A stretch of DNA of 64,000 bases, taken from assembly GCF_017654505.1 (NCBI RefSeq), contig NC_054539.1:72334413-72398412 (forward strand), given 5' to 3'. Shown one piece after another: positions 38,301 through 49,930 of the stretch (the first letter of the stretch is position 1; each line of letters begins with the position of its first letter). Origin of the DNA: Polyodon spathula (taxonomy: Eukaryota; Chordata; Actinopteri; Acipenseriformes; Polyodontidae). The translations under genes and the position numbers were made by a program. A model generated the notes under the pieces. It did no database searches. It had not been told where the DNA came from and saw only the letters and a list, made by a program, of their open reading frames with translations.

Positions 38301-40641
38301 CAGCGACCCACATTTAAATATCCTGTGACAGCTCTGGTTAACCTATTCTCCACGGCTGCTGTCACCCATGTGATGTGACAAGCCTCCTGGACAGTACCTT
38401 GTATTTATTTTTTGGAATGACAGCCCGTGCTCCTTTGACAAGATCCAGAGCTTCAGAAGCCTGTTCTCTGCTCAGTAAGGTTTCGATTTGCTCTTCTATT
38501 TGAACTGGTATCAGGCTGTAGATTTCTCTGCTGGTCAATACAAAAACTCTTTCTATTGGAAAAAGAAATGAAAAGATAATTTATCTATCTCCCAAGACCA
38601 TTGAAACAGATGAATAAGTACAAATATATAAATAATTTTACCTCGTTGATGCCAGATTTACTGTATACAACTGTAGGGGATGTGATATTAGAATAATTTT
38701 TTTCTGTTTTAAACCGTTTGTTTTCTCATTCTATAAAAATAAAGTAACCTTTCTAAAAAATATGTCACCTATATAGTGTTGCATATTAAATATTTGCATA
38801 TTATACACACAAAAAGGATCAGGTGTATTATGATTGAAGCTAAGGTACCAAGAGAAGTGGACTGTTATCAGTCCAACGTAAGCCTTCAAGTGTGTTATTG
38901 AGCCTACAAAATGGTATATTATTATTGTTTTGGAACAGTGATTTTATTGGACAAGGCTTTGGAATGTCAGCAGCCAATCACAATGCAGGGACTTTCCAAG
39001 CCAATTTATAACCTGAAGAATAATACAATCAAAGAACCCAAATATCTTCAAAAGAAAATCAGAGCCATTGTTAATTGGAGGTAAGAAATGGTATTTTGAA
39101 CTATGGTTAGCATTCATTTAACAATCTCGGAATTTGGTCTCACCAATGTAACAAATGAGCTTTGCAAGGATGTCTTCATCAAGTAAGACATTGTTGTTGC
39201 CGGTAAATACAACTCAGGTGTAATGGTTCAAACTGACAATCTGGAGTTCATATTTACCTTGTGATGACACTAGAATACATCCTTTCTGAAAAGGGATGAG
39301 CTGTTTTTGTTGCTGGTCCAGAATACTATAAACTCTTAAAGCTTCACTGTCCAGTGTTACAACATATGGGAAATATACAGCAGCCATGTATATCTGCTCT
39401 GGCCATTGTAGAGGTGGACGCTGAGAAATGCCACAGTTTGTAACAAACATTCCTGCACAAGTAGAAGAAAAGAGATGTTATGAATGGTGTGGAGAGGCTG
39501 ATGTCACAGTCTGTTTTAAAGTTTCTTTAACCTGAGTTAAGAAGCTGTTCTTGATTTCTAATCACCAGCCATAGACAAATAACATAGTGTCTTCTGTTGG
39601 TAATCAAGAGATGTATCTTTTTACTGTCCTCTTAAAAAAGACAGTATATAAAATAAACTGAACATGCAGTTTGAAGCAATGTACTTTTCAAGTGTTATTC
39701 TGTAGGAAGGATATTGTAAGAATGGGCTTTTGAGTTAGAATGAAAAAAAAATAGAGAATGTTTAACCACACAGTAATTAGGTTCAGTGTGATTTCGACAA
39801 AAGCAAAAACATTATCTGTTAAGCTGTTATCAGTGAGAGTTTTACTATGATGTTGCAGGGTTCAAAGACCCCACAACATCTAATTGGCAATCAGTAAAAA
39901 ATAAAATAAAATAAAAAACAGTGATACTGCTGGTCTGTTGAACCTTTACTTACCCAAAGATCCTGGTCCATTCAAAAGAAATTCTCCTCTCCCAACCACT
40001 TTAATTATGGGGTTTTGTTTCACTTTATCATAAGGAAAAAGCTCTTGGGTAGTTCCATTCGTGTGCTTATGAAGGATGTACCGTTCTGACATTGCCACGC
40101 AGAGACAGCTCCTATCCACAGCCAGTGCCAAGGGCTCCTCTGGAAATGGCACTTCCTTCACACATTCCCATTTGTCAGTTGAAACAGCATAGATATAAAT
40201 GGCTTTCTTCTTTGAGGCCACAACAAACAGCTCAATGAACACTGGGTCTGTAAACGCAGCCATCTCATTGACTTCAAACAGTGCAACATTGCGGATTTTC
40301 TGCATGGTTTGGATGGGTTCTAGACTAAACATGTTCAGCACACTGACGGCACTGTCAGAGAGCACCAGCAGACGGGTCAGTATCGGTGAGGCCTTTAGCT
40401 GCCTGATCGGCTTCTTTGTCCCCAGGTGTCTCTTCTTAACCTCTTTTTGTTGTGGGCATGTTTTCTCATTCCCCGGTTGGCTCAAGTCAGGCAAAACAAA
40501 ATGGAGCACCAAACAATCTTTTGTTCCAACATACAGGTTTTTCCCACAGGATTCCAAGCAGCAAAAATTTAAATCATCCTTTTCATTTCCAGCAGGCTGG
40601 TTTTCAATTGTGAGCGTGAGGCTAAACACATCCAGGCTCAT
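29032..40641 (-). CDS. TGFBRAP1-like (Vps3-type CORVET subunit), 11 coding exons
   Basis: Coding exons, all with GT/AG borders: 40641-39954, 39452-39258, 38552-38398, 38035-37953, 37229-36888, 36033-35976, 35213-35070, 32938-32798, 32065-31906, 31632-31196, 29187-29032. They join in matching phase to 2559 bases (852 residues plus TAA); human TGFBRAP1 has 860. Residues about 20-300 form the CNH (citron) domain (YVGTKDCLVLHF, SILDQQQKQ). The middle and C-terminal helical part carries Vps39-type regions (ALLKLYAESGGE, ELVWKYADWALQK, AAVDLLNNN, VLQILPDSWS). A C-terminal zinc-type motif uses C817, C820, H839/H841 and C842. The family tethers early endosomes as a Rab5-effector CORVET subunit and was first found binding TGF-beta receptors and SMAD4. 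By eye it is well diverged from human TGFBRAP1. Position between GPR63 and FHL5 suggests it is the 6q16-block paralogue, not the 2q12 TGFBRAP1. Confidence 0.93.
31196..31632 (-). CDS. TGFBRAP1-like coding exon 10
   Basis: Acceptor TTCACTTTTAG, donor AAGG|GTGAGT. Encodes the second Vps39-type region: AILYSKQGKHDKALWNLVH, AAVDLLNNN, VLQILPDSWSLQLLSRFL. Confidence 0.93.
31906..32065 (-). CDS. TGFBRAP1-like coding exon 9
   Basis: Acceptor CGTCATTTAG, donor CAAG|GTTGGT (weaker than the others). Encodes EERYHTLLAMSYLEHVL ... KLQDLLHESSFYNVSVIQ. Confidence 0.9.
32447..32488. repeat. 21-bp tandem duplication
   Basis: The unit ACATATTGATATGCAATTAAA occurs twice, in an intron of the TGFBRAP1-like gene. 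It carries a TATGCAAT octamer-like core. Confidence 0.9.
32798..32938 (-). CDS. TGFBRAP1-like coding exon 8
   Basis: Acceptor CTCTGTAAAG, donor AAAG|GTAAGA. Encodes VGVQIFTKRP ... LMLYLEYLV. The intron before it holds a SINE. Confidence 0.92.
33578..34078 (-). mobile_element. Full-length tRNA-derived SINE, copy 2, with target duplication
   Basis: CATCCTTGTT at 33578-33587 and 34069-34078 is a perfect 10-bp target duplication around a 481-bp body (33588-34068). In minus orientation the head holds an A-box-like GAGTGGTGCTTCC and the polymerase III B box GGTTCGAGTC (complement of 33977-33986). A long GC-rich body follows, then an A/T-rich tail (AAATTGGGGAGAAAAC). It lies in the intron between coding exons 7 and 8 of the TGFBRAP1-like gene, in that gene's sense orientation. 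The open frames of 71-101 codons here are SINE by-products. Confidence 0.93.
35070..35213 (-). CDS. TGFBRAP1-like coding exon 7
   Basis: Acceptor TTATTGCAG, donor GAG|GTAAGT. Encodes TWIQIADGYLHEST ... ELVWKYADWALQKNQE. Confidence 0.93.
35281..35360. repeat. (TA)n microsatellite
   Basis: Uninterrupted TA array beginning 68 bases upstream (in gene sense) of coding exon 7. Confidence 0.97.
35492..35555. repeat. 32-bp tandem duplication
   Basis: Two identical units starting CAGTGTACAACATGC. Confidence 0.95.
35976..36033 (-). CDS. TGFBRAP1-like coding exon 6
   Basis: 58-base micro-exon: acceptor TATTTTCCAG, donor CAG|GTAATG. Encodes YFALGFLYHSQDQDYNAIQ. Confidence 0.9.
36888..37229 (-). CDS. 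TGFBRAP1-like coding exon 5
   Basis: Acceptor TATTTTACAG, donor AGAG|GTAACA. Encodes GHLDPREVIALYPD through NALLKLYAE to CLEKHKR, the first Vps39-type helical region. Confidence 0.93.
37953..38035 (-). CDS. TGFBRAP1-like coding exon 4
   Basis: Acceptor ATTTTGCAG, donor CAT|GTAAGA. Encodes VLQQAGFIKFFQECFSEAKEL. Too short for a usual ORF search; found by homology and phase. Confidence 0.9.
38398..38552 (-). CDS. TGFBRAP1-like coding exon 3
   Basis: Acceptor TTCCAATAG, donor CAAG|GTACTG. Encodes IYSLIPVQIEEQIETLL and ALDLVKGARAVIP, as in the linker after the CNH domain. Confidence 0.93.
39258..39452 (-). CDS. TGFBRAP1-like coding exon 2
   Basis: Acceptor CTTGTGCAG, donor CAAG|GTAAAT. Residues 230-294, end of the CNH domain with ISQRPPLQWPEQ and LDQQQKQ, both strongly family-like. 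Confidence 0.93.
39954..40641 (-). CDS. TGFBRAP1-like coding exon 1
   Basis: Starts at ATG 40641 (MSLDVFSLTL) and encodes residues 1-229, most of the CNH domain. Donor GGG|GTAAGT. The 192-codon frame on the opposite strand is its shadow. Confidence 0.93.
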
Positions 40642-41852
40642 TTTCTTTCTATTTTTATTATATTTTTCAATATGTATTGCAGATTTTAGCTATATGTGTT
40701 TGTTTACAAAAAAAAAAAAAAAAGATTCAGTTTATGGTAATACTACAATTTTTAGTCTACAATGTAAGTACAATTAATTGTTGATTTAAGGAGGATCTAG
40801 TCAGTGTTTTAATGAATTAAATCTCACAGCTAAATCCTCATTATTGTACTGAGTTCAGTCTCTTCATAAGCACAGTAGTGAAAATGTGCAGCTGATAAAA
40901 TAACCAGTTATTGTTGACACTCTCCAACACTAACGGTCAAAGCTGATCATTTTCAACATTTGCTAGTCATTGTCGACAATCCTCAAGCCTCACTTTTAAA
41001 AGCTGATAACAATTTTATTTCATTCTAGTTTAACCTGTTACTGTTAACTAGCCCAGAGACTTCAGACTTCAAATATTATCATTTGGTTTCATTTTTAGAA
41101 TTCCTAGTTATAACCACATTATCAACTTTAGTGGAAGAATGTTTATTTCCATTAACAAGCTGTTAACCAGTCATAGTGTTGGAGAGAGTTGGTCACTCCA
41201 TAATTTCCACTGAATGCCAATAATAATATTCAATCCCCACTTGTCAAATAATGCAAAGTAGCATACATATTTAAACTAGAAGCCAATACAAATAATACTG
41301 TAACACTTCAATCTAGACAAGAGCAAAATTCTATATCTACCCCAAGTTTTAGCAATGCTTTCCTGTAAACTGTAAAACACTTGTATTTTACAATGTTTAT
41401 GAATGGTACTTACCAGTACGTGCAACTCACACAAACTATGTTAAACAGCAGAGAGTTAACAAAGCCCTTGAAAAAACAGTGGTAGAAATGTGTATACGGT
41501 TTGTGTGGAGAACTCTAAACAGAAGTCATTTTCATTTCATTGTTATCTTGAGAAGTGTATTTTGACCCTGTCATGTGACTCTCTTCCTATTGGTAAGTCA
41601 GCAGTTAGACACTTTGCTAATCAGTAAAAGCTACAAGACAACAAAGACTGGATTCATGCCAGTAACCTAAACATTTCCTTAAAAGATTACACTAGGGGAG
41701 GGGGCAGCACATTGTCAACGACAGAAAATGTTATTTTTTTCTATAAGTGCCAGTGTGTTGACCAAATGTTTGGTGTAGAAATGTGTTCAATAATTGTAGG
41801 CCTGTTAGCTCAATCAGTCAGTGGAAAGGTCCCAAATGTGGCAAAAATAAAC
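40642..41852. other. Intergenic stretch, 5' side of the TGFBRAP1-like gene
   Basis: Should hold the promoter and possible 5' non-coding exon of the minus-strand gene. No CpG-rich block or clear TATA box was seen; position not resolved. Confidence 0.35.
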
Positions 41853-41864
41853 CACTCTGTGCCA

Positions 41865-41950
<86 letters not shown>

Positions 41951-41962
41951 TGGCACAGAGTG
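41853..41962. repeat. Palindrome with (TA)n core
   Basis: CACTCTGTGCCACTA (41853-41867) and TAGTGGCACAGAGTG (41948-41962) are perfect inverted arms around about 80 bases of TA repeat. The similarity of the arms continues outward with a one-base gap (GTTTA against TTTA). Confidence 0.95.
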
Positions 41963-42507
41963 TTTAAAAACACAGCGTGTCAATTAAACAGTGTCGAACC
42001 GCATAATAATATAATATTATTATGTACTACTAAATAAGTAATAAAGTAGTTTTAAGTGAGTTGAAGTACAGGCCTGTATCGTAATCATTATTTTGTAATG
42101 CACCAGCTATTTGAACCTGGCTCTTCTGAGCAGCGATCACTTGAGGAACACACCCAGTTCATGAGGGATTGCTTTTACTTTGTGTTTGTTTTATCATTTA
42201 CCCAGTGCACATTAATTGGTGAGCAGGATGGTTTGATGTTAATCCAGGCCAGAAGGCAGCACAGAGAGTCCATGCATGGATTGCTGGTACAAGCACAGAG
42301 TACATTTATTGAAGTAGGCAAATGCGTAAGACCATGCATAACCTAGTTCCATACATTTTTTAACATACTTATCACTTGTCACAGTGTCAGGTACTTCTAT
42401 TAATTAGCCTGCAAGTTAACCCACGTTACTCTAGCTACGAGGCACGCCTCCACAGATATTCAACAGAGACGTTTACAGAAAAAAGGATCATTACAGTACT
42501 TTGAGTA

Positions 42508-42513
42508 TTTATT
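42508..42513 (-). terminator. fhl5: Candidate polyadenylation signal of FHL5
   Basis: AATAAA on the minus strand about 430 bases after the stop codon. Another occurs at 42305-42310; the sequence alone does not decide between them. Confidence 0.35.
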
Positions 42514-42944
42514 TGCGTTGTTACCAAGTGTTCTTATAAGTATAGCTTCATTTACAATGATATAAAGAAAAGCATTTCCTAAAAGAGAACAAAGTTTAGT
42601 AACAAAACCATAGGCATTTTTTTAAATATTGTGGGGGAAGCGCATTCACTAAAATAGCTGCAAAATAAAGCATGCATTTTGGTACATTTGTATAGACTGG
42701 CTGCAAAACAAACACAATTACTGTAATATGATACATTGCTTTTTGGTACATGACTTATTTTCTATGATTTCAGTGAGTTATACTCTTTTGAAAACACAAG
42801 CTTTTGACATTATCTTAGTTCAAAAGCGCACATTCTAAAAAAACAAACTAATTAGCACACAAGTTAAAATTTAGTCCATATGTTGCACAGCCAAGACTAT
42901 ATCACTCAATAAACCCTTCTCGAAAAAGATCTAGACTTCTGCAT

Positions 42945-43096
42945 CTATTTCTCTCGTCCGCAATCTGTACACAGGGTATCATCCCGGTGCGTGAGGAATC
43001 CTCGTCCAACCAGAGACACGGAGCACTTCATACAGGTGAAGCACTCAGTGTGCCACTGCCGCTCTTCAAATGAGATGTACTTCACCCCACCCAGGC
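42945..43096 (-). CDS. fhl5: FHL5 coding exon 5 (LIM4, stop)
   Basis: Acceptor GTTTTTGCAG. Encodes LGGVKYISFEERQWHTEC, SVSLVGRGFLTHRDD and CTDCGREK, then TAG at 42947-42945. Too short for the usual ORF threshold; found by homology and phase. Confidence 0.92.
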
Positions 43097-46000
43097 CTGC
43101 AAAAACAGGAAGGGATTAACAGGAGCGTTACAAGCTGAACCACTGAAACCAGTGATACTTTCTCTATCGTGTGCGTTGCACTCTCCAGCGACAGGTTTTT
43201 TCCTAAACCGAGAGAAGTGTGAAATTAAATTATTTATTTAATTCTTTATTTTAAGGCCAATAACTCATAATGCACTTTTAATAATACATGTAATAGAAGT
43301 TAAAAAAAATATATATTTTTATTTGAGGTATTTACTATTACTGACACAATACATTAATGAATAAGGCTGACAGAGAACGATTAAGCTTTCTAACATTTCT
43401 TTCCAATTTATACATACTGCATTCTAGGTTACCTCTGCAAATGCTGCTGGCTTACACTCCTCTGCTTACTAATTAATATCTTGGTTTTCTTGGAATAGAT
43501 GCTCAATTTGCTATTCCAAATGTGGGGAAATCATTTTAATGAGCAATAGAGATCTGTACACTGTTAACATATTGGCAGTCACCAGTTTTTTGGGGTAAAC
43601 TCTTGGATCTCTGTAACTATACAAAAAAAAATGTTTAAAAAAAAAAAAAACAGTCGTACTTGTGATGGGCTTGGTGCAGCCCACACACTTCTTTGCATAG
43701 AGGCTGCTGAAGCAATCCAGGCAGTAAGAAAACTCATCTCTGGAGGTGAAGCGCTGCCCTGCCAGCTGCTTCTTACACCCAATGCACAGGAAGCACTCCC
43801 TGTGCCAGGGCTTGTCATGGTAAGTCACCCCACCAGCTGTTATGGCCTAAAAATAAAAAAGGACTTCAGAATGGGACAAAATAGGATTTGCTGATACCTT
43901 ACCTTAACAATTATCAATTCATGAGGTGGGAGCCCAGGCTAAGAGAATAGCTTGTTAGATCGTAGATTGGGTTGGTAAAGGAAAGACTTCTAGAGAAGTA
44001 AATAAGGGTTGTCATGAGGAGAGGCATGGCCTACAAGACCGTGCACAGCATCTCTGAGGATGGAACAGGTAGCAGATGCAAACCTGAATCCTTCGAAGAT
44101 GGAGTAGGTAGCAGATGCAAACCTGGCTATTGGAGAGTCACTCGCTGTGGGAGCGGAGAGCCTTCCCAGGGAGTTTCAAAACAGGTGGAAAGTAGAAGGT
44201 TAGTTAGGACATTAAGCACTAAACACATAGAAGGCTAAGGCCTAAGCAGAAATAGAAAGAGAGAGAACTGAGCCTCTGATTTTAGGTAAGTAATAGTGCA
44301 TGAGTTGCGAAAAGATAGGTGTGGCCAGGGATCCCTGCTGACTCATATGATGAGAGCCCCCCTTATCCGAAGGCAGAGGTGGCGTGTGTAGCCTGACTCC
44401 AAAAGAAGGACCCCCGGCTCCATAGAATTTCCTCAAAACCATGTGACAAACAAGAAAAAAGACCACGTGCCAACGCATAGGAAAAACATGCAAGACAACG
44501 ATAAAAGGGGGTTAGATAGATGTATGGATTATGTGTATGTATAACTATACCTATATCTCTCACTCAGTGGGGAGGAAACCTCTGGTGGTACCGGTGAAGA
44601 ACATAAGAACATAAGAACATAAGAACATAAGAAAGTTTACAAACGAGAGGAGGCCATTCGGCCCATCTTGCTCGTTTGGTTGTTAGTAGCTTATTGATCC
44701 CAAAATCTCATCAAGCAGCTTCTTGAAGGATCCCAGGGTGTCAGCTTCAACAACATTACTGGGGAGTTGATTCCAGACCCTCACAATTCTCTGTGTAAAA
44801 AAGTGTCTCCTATTTTCTGTTCTGAATGCCCCTTTTTCTAAACTCCATTTGTGACCCCTGGTCCTTGTTTCTTTTTTCAGGCTGAAAAAGTCCCTTGCGT
44901 CCACACTGTCAATACCTTTTAGAATTTTGAATGCTTGAATTAGGTCGCCACGTAGTCTTCTTTGTTCAAGACTGAACAGATTCAATTCTTTTAGCCTGTC
45001 TGCATATGACATGCCTTTTAAGCCCGGAATAATTCTGGTCGCTCTTCTTTGCACTCTTTCTAGAGCAGCAATATCTTTTTTATAGCGAGGTGACCAGAAC
45101 TGAACACAATATTCAAGATGAGGTCTTACTAGTGCATTGTACAGTTTTAACATTACTTCCCTTGATTTAAATTCAACACTTTTCACAATGTATCCGAGTA
45201 TCTTGTTAGCCTTTTTTATAGCTTCCCCACATTGCCTAGATGAAGACATTTCTGAGTCAACAAAAACTCCTAGGTCTTTTTCATAGATTCCTTCTCCAAT
45301 TTCAATATCTCCCATATGATATTTATAATGTACATTTTTATTTCCTGCGTGCAGTACCTTACACTTTTCTCTATTAAATGTCATTTGCCATGTGTCTGCC
45401 CAGTTCTGAATCTTGTCTAGATCATTTTGAATGACCTTTGCTGCTGCAACAGTGTTTGCCACTCCTCCTACTTTTGTGTCGTCTGCAAATTTAACAAGTT
45501 TGCTTACTATACCAGAATCTAAATCATTAATGTAGATTAGGAATAGCAGAGGACCTAATACTGATCCCTGTGGTACACCGCTGGTTACCACACTCCATTC
45601 TGAGGTTTTTCCTCTAATCAGTACTTTCTGTTTTCTACATGTTAACCACTCCCTAATCCATGTACATGTGTTTCCTTGAATCCCAACTGCGTTCAGTTTG
45701 AGAATTAATCTTTTGTGCGGGACTTTGTCAAAAGCTTTCTGGAAATCTAAATAAACCATGTCATATGCTTTGCAATTATCCATTATCGATGTTGCATCCT
45801 CAAAAAAATCAAGCAAGTTAGTTAGGCACGATCTCCCTTTCCTAAAACCATGTTGACTGTCTCCCAGTACCCTGTTACCATATAGGTAATTTTCCATTTT
45901 GGATCTTATTATAGTTTCCATAAGTTTGCATATAATAGAAGTCAGGCTTACTGGTCTGTAGTTACCTGGTTCAGTTTTGTTTCCCTTTTTGTGGATCGGT

Positions 46001-49000
46001 ATTACGTTTGCAATTTTCCAGTCTGTCGGTACAACCCCTGTGTCAAGAGACTGCTGCATGATCTTGGTTAGCGGTTTGTAAATTACTTCTTTCATTTCTT
46101 TGAGTACTACTGGGAGGATCTCATCCGGCCCAGGGGATTTGTTTATTTTAAGAGCTCCTAGTCCCTTTAACACTTCTGCCTCAGTTATGCTAAAGTTATT
46201 TAAAACTGGATAGGAACTGGATGACATGTGGGGCATGTTGTCAGTATCTTCCTTTGTAAAAACTTGTGAAAAGTAATCATTTAACATATTTGCTATTTTT
46301 TTTTCTTCCTCTATGATTTTGCCATTTGTATCTCTTAAACATTTAATCTCCTCTTTGAATGTTCTCTTGCTGTTGTAATATTGGAAAAACATTTTGGAAT
46401 TGGTTTTAGCTTCTTTAGCAATGTTCATTTCTATTTCTCTCTTGGCCTTTCTAACTTCCTTTTTGACTTGCATTTGCAGTTCTGTGTACTCTTTCTGTGT
46501 ACTTTCTTTTTGGTCCTTTTTTAATGCTCTGTAAAGTGCCTTTTTTCGCTGAATATTTTTTTTAATTGATCTATTAAACCATTTTGGCAATTTAGTTTTA
46601 CATTTAGATTTGTCTACTTTAGGGATATAATTGTTTTGCGCCTCTAGTACTACGTTTTTGAAGAACAACCATCCTTCTTCTGTGGGTGTTTTCTCTATTT
46701 TACTCCAATCTACTTCTGTTAGTCTCTGTTTCATGCCTTCATAGTTTGCTTTTCTAAAATTGTAAACCTTAGCTTTAGTCTTTACTTTTGAGGATTTAAA
46801 AAACACTTCAAATGAGACCATGTTGTGGTCTGAGTTTGCCAGTGGTTCTCTGACCTCTGTTTTAGTTATTCTATCTTCGTTATTTGATGTCAGAAATAGA
46901 AGAGCGAATGTACAAGTCAACTGCTGAAGAGGACCAGCGCCTTAATGAGATGCTGGTTGATTCTCGCCTTGGCTGCCGATATTGGCTGGTTGGCTGGTTG
47001 ATTCTCGCCTTGGCTGCCGATATTGACTGAATGGGAAGAATCCACGAACAGCGGGTCTGATGGGAGGAGGGGTTACCTACTGGAAGCTGGGGCTATGCTT
47101 TGGATTATTCCTCGCAGTATTGGATGGACTGCCGAAATAGACAGCAAGATGGGGGAAGAGACTGCCAATGAGCGATAGTGATATTGGCTCCCACTGATGT
47201 ATGATTTAGTTGTGCCTGGATCCAGATGGAGAGTCCCTTGCGTGAGCGATGAAAGCTAGGATCCAGCCTTGATTGAATGGAATAGGAAGAATCCGATTTT
47301 GAGCACAGAAGGCTGAATAGTAGTTTCAGCCTGTGGTGTAACATGACCTTGTGGATGGAGCGAGAGCTGAAGCCATGTAGTTTCTGATGGATTGAAGGAG
47401 CTTGGATATAGTTGAGTTTAGTTGAACACCAGTTGCTGGAATAATGGGACCTGCAATGGAACTGGAGCTGCTGCTGAGATCAGCTGGCGAAATTTGGTGA
47501 TTGTTGATGAGGTAGGTTATGAAAAACTGGTCTGGGAGATGTTCGAGAGCTTCAATCAGAGCTGGATTATTGGGACAGAAATTGTAAGCAGTTTTTTAGA
47601 ATATCATTTCTTGGGGATGGCTGGGCAAACTGACTGAGAGTGAGTGGGCATTGCTACAGTGGTTGCATATATGGAGATTCCTGCAAAGTTTGTATAAGCA
47701 GACAGAGGAATTGAAATTGGAACCAGCAAATCTGAGGTTATGACCATATTTATCTGTGTTGCTGAAAGAAGAAGGTGGAGCTGGTGCATGGCCTGCATGT
47801 GGAGCTGAAAATGGAGCTGCAGGAATGATTGCTGAAGCACGCCTGCGAGAAGGAGGGAACATGGGTGTAGCAGATATGAAGGTACAGTAAATATTGAACA
47901 GCACCATATGTTCACTTCCGGCAGGGATGTTGAAATTGTTATCATGCAGAGTTTGGCAATCCTTGTAAAATAGCTGCTCTGGAGGCTGAGCCTGCTGGTG
48001 CGGGCATTTTGATCATCGTAGTGCCTAGGCAGAAGGTCTGCTTGCTGGGTAGAGGTCGGCATAAGAAGTAGCAGGTACCGGGTTTCCATCGGTAGGTACC
48101 AGATGATGATTCACAGGAGCAGAAAGTTAGAAGGGCCCTAGCTTCCACCCCCTAAACGTCACTAAACATTACATCATTCATTTAGTTTTTAACACAATAT
48201 GACACTAATATCAAAGCCTTGACTTTTTACAATCTGTTCTGTGGCAACAATCAGCACTGGCTCTAGGTTTCAAGGTGTTTTCTTTAGACTGCTCTGAGAC
48301 ATCAAATGCCCATGTAAGTCTGCCTGTCCTCATTTGCAATGTGGAGCAAAATCCTTAAGGGACTGCATTTATGAGTGACAGAGCACAGCTCCCTGCAGAT
48401 AAGGGATTAGTGCTTGTGTTCAGTCTTCCAGGTGCTGTGCTAATGTAATCTATATGCCAATGTAATCTATATTACTTTATTAAAAATATTTTTAAAACAA
48501 ATATATAAAAAGATGTGTACTTTTTTACAGGAGTTGCACTGGTAAGCAAACTGCTTCTCAAAACATGGCACACAAAAGTAACCATTATCTTTCGGAATAA
48601 AAGACTTGGTTCCTATTGGCTGCTGACAGCGATGACATAAGAAGCAGGTTTCGTGCCAAGAATTTCCCTTGTACTCCATTTTGCGGGAACCTAAAAAAAG
48701 GGTGGAAAATACATATATATAGATTTAGAATAGGTGGGCTACAAGGTTACTGTTTGAACAAGGTTTAGGTGACATTATAAATCACAAAACCTTGAATAAG
48801 TCAACTGAACCCTGAGATGCATTACTAATAAAACAACTGTTAAACTGTTTAGGTTTAAAAAAAAAAAAAAACATAACAGCATGCTGTTTTAAAGTCATTA
48901 GGCTTTATGTTTTCAGAAGCTTGATAGGAGAGGCAGTTTTTGTTGTCATGGTAATAAATTCTAAACTGGCTTTAGTAAAAGAATTTCGAAACAGGACTCA

Positions 49001-49891
49001 AATTACCACAGATGTTTAAACTACAGAAGTTTGCAACAATTGTTAAAATGACATCCAGGTTTCAAATTATTTTGATGTGCATACTGTATGAAGAGGGAGA
49101 AAAGAAAGAAAACAAAACCTTGCAGTGATATAAACATTTAAAATGAATATGAGAAACAAAGATAAACTACAGAAATTCATCAAATCATTGTTCTCTAAAT
49201 AATAAAAATAATATAAATAATAATAAGAGTAATGTACCTGTGCTGGCCCTGCTGTCACAAAGTGAATAAACTAAACTAAACTGAAATGATATCCTCTCAT
49301 TTGCATTGCTTACCTGGCATGATGGTTTTCTTGCAGGTAAAGCATTTGGAGGAGTACTCGTGAGAATAGCAATCTGTGCAGAGAAGGCGCTCATCCTTGG
49401 CAGCAAAAAGCTTTTCCACTAAAGCCTTGCTGCATCGAGCACACTTGAAGCACTGTTCGTGCCAGTGGCGGTCCTTGTATGACAGATCCTTTAGGACAAC
49501 AAAGGGCAAAGGTTTGAAGTGTACTGTACTCGAAGAATGAGCACAATTGTTGATAAAGGATGTTAGCAGTATTTGAAAAAATGCATTAACGGGTATATAA
49601 GGACCTTTTTATTTTATTGTGTTACATTTTCCCATGTGTTGCTACATTTTTAGCACTTTTTTTAAACATTTAAATTGCATTTCCAGCCTCAAGACGGCAT
49701 CCCATGTACCCACATGGACCTCTCAGAACTACATTTCCCATCATCCTACTCACTGGTAAATCCCTCACTGGGGATTAAAACAATACAACAATACACACAC
49801 CTTATGTAAACAGTTGTAGTAACACAAGGGAACATGCAACACAATAAAATAAAATAGGTCCTTAAGTACCCTTTAAGATGGAAATGAAAAT

Positions 49892-49930
<39 letters not shown>

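Noticed and set aside
40199..40777. 192-codon plus-strand frame
   Set aside because: It is the antisense shadow of coding exon 1 of the TGFBRAP1-like gene, which matches its family strongly on the minus strand.
47604..48089. 161-codon minus frame in the FHL5 intron
   Set aside because: No family features, low-complexity Leu/Ser/Gln content and purine-rich repeat-like DNA. Probably incidental.
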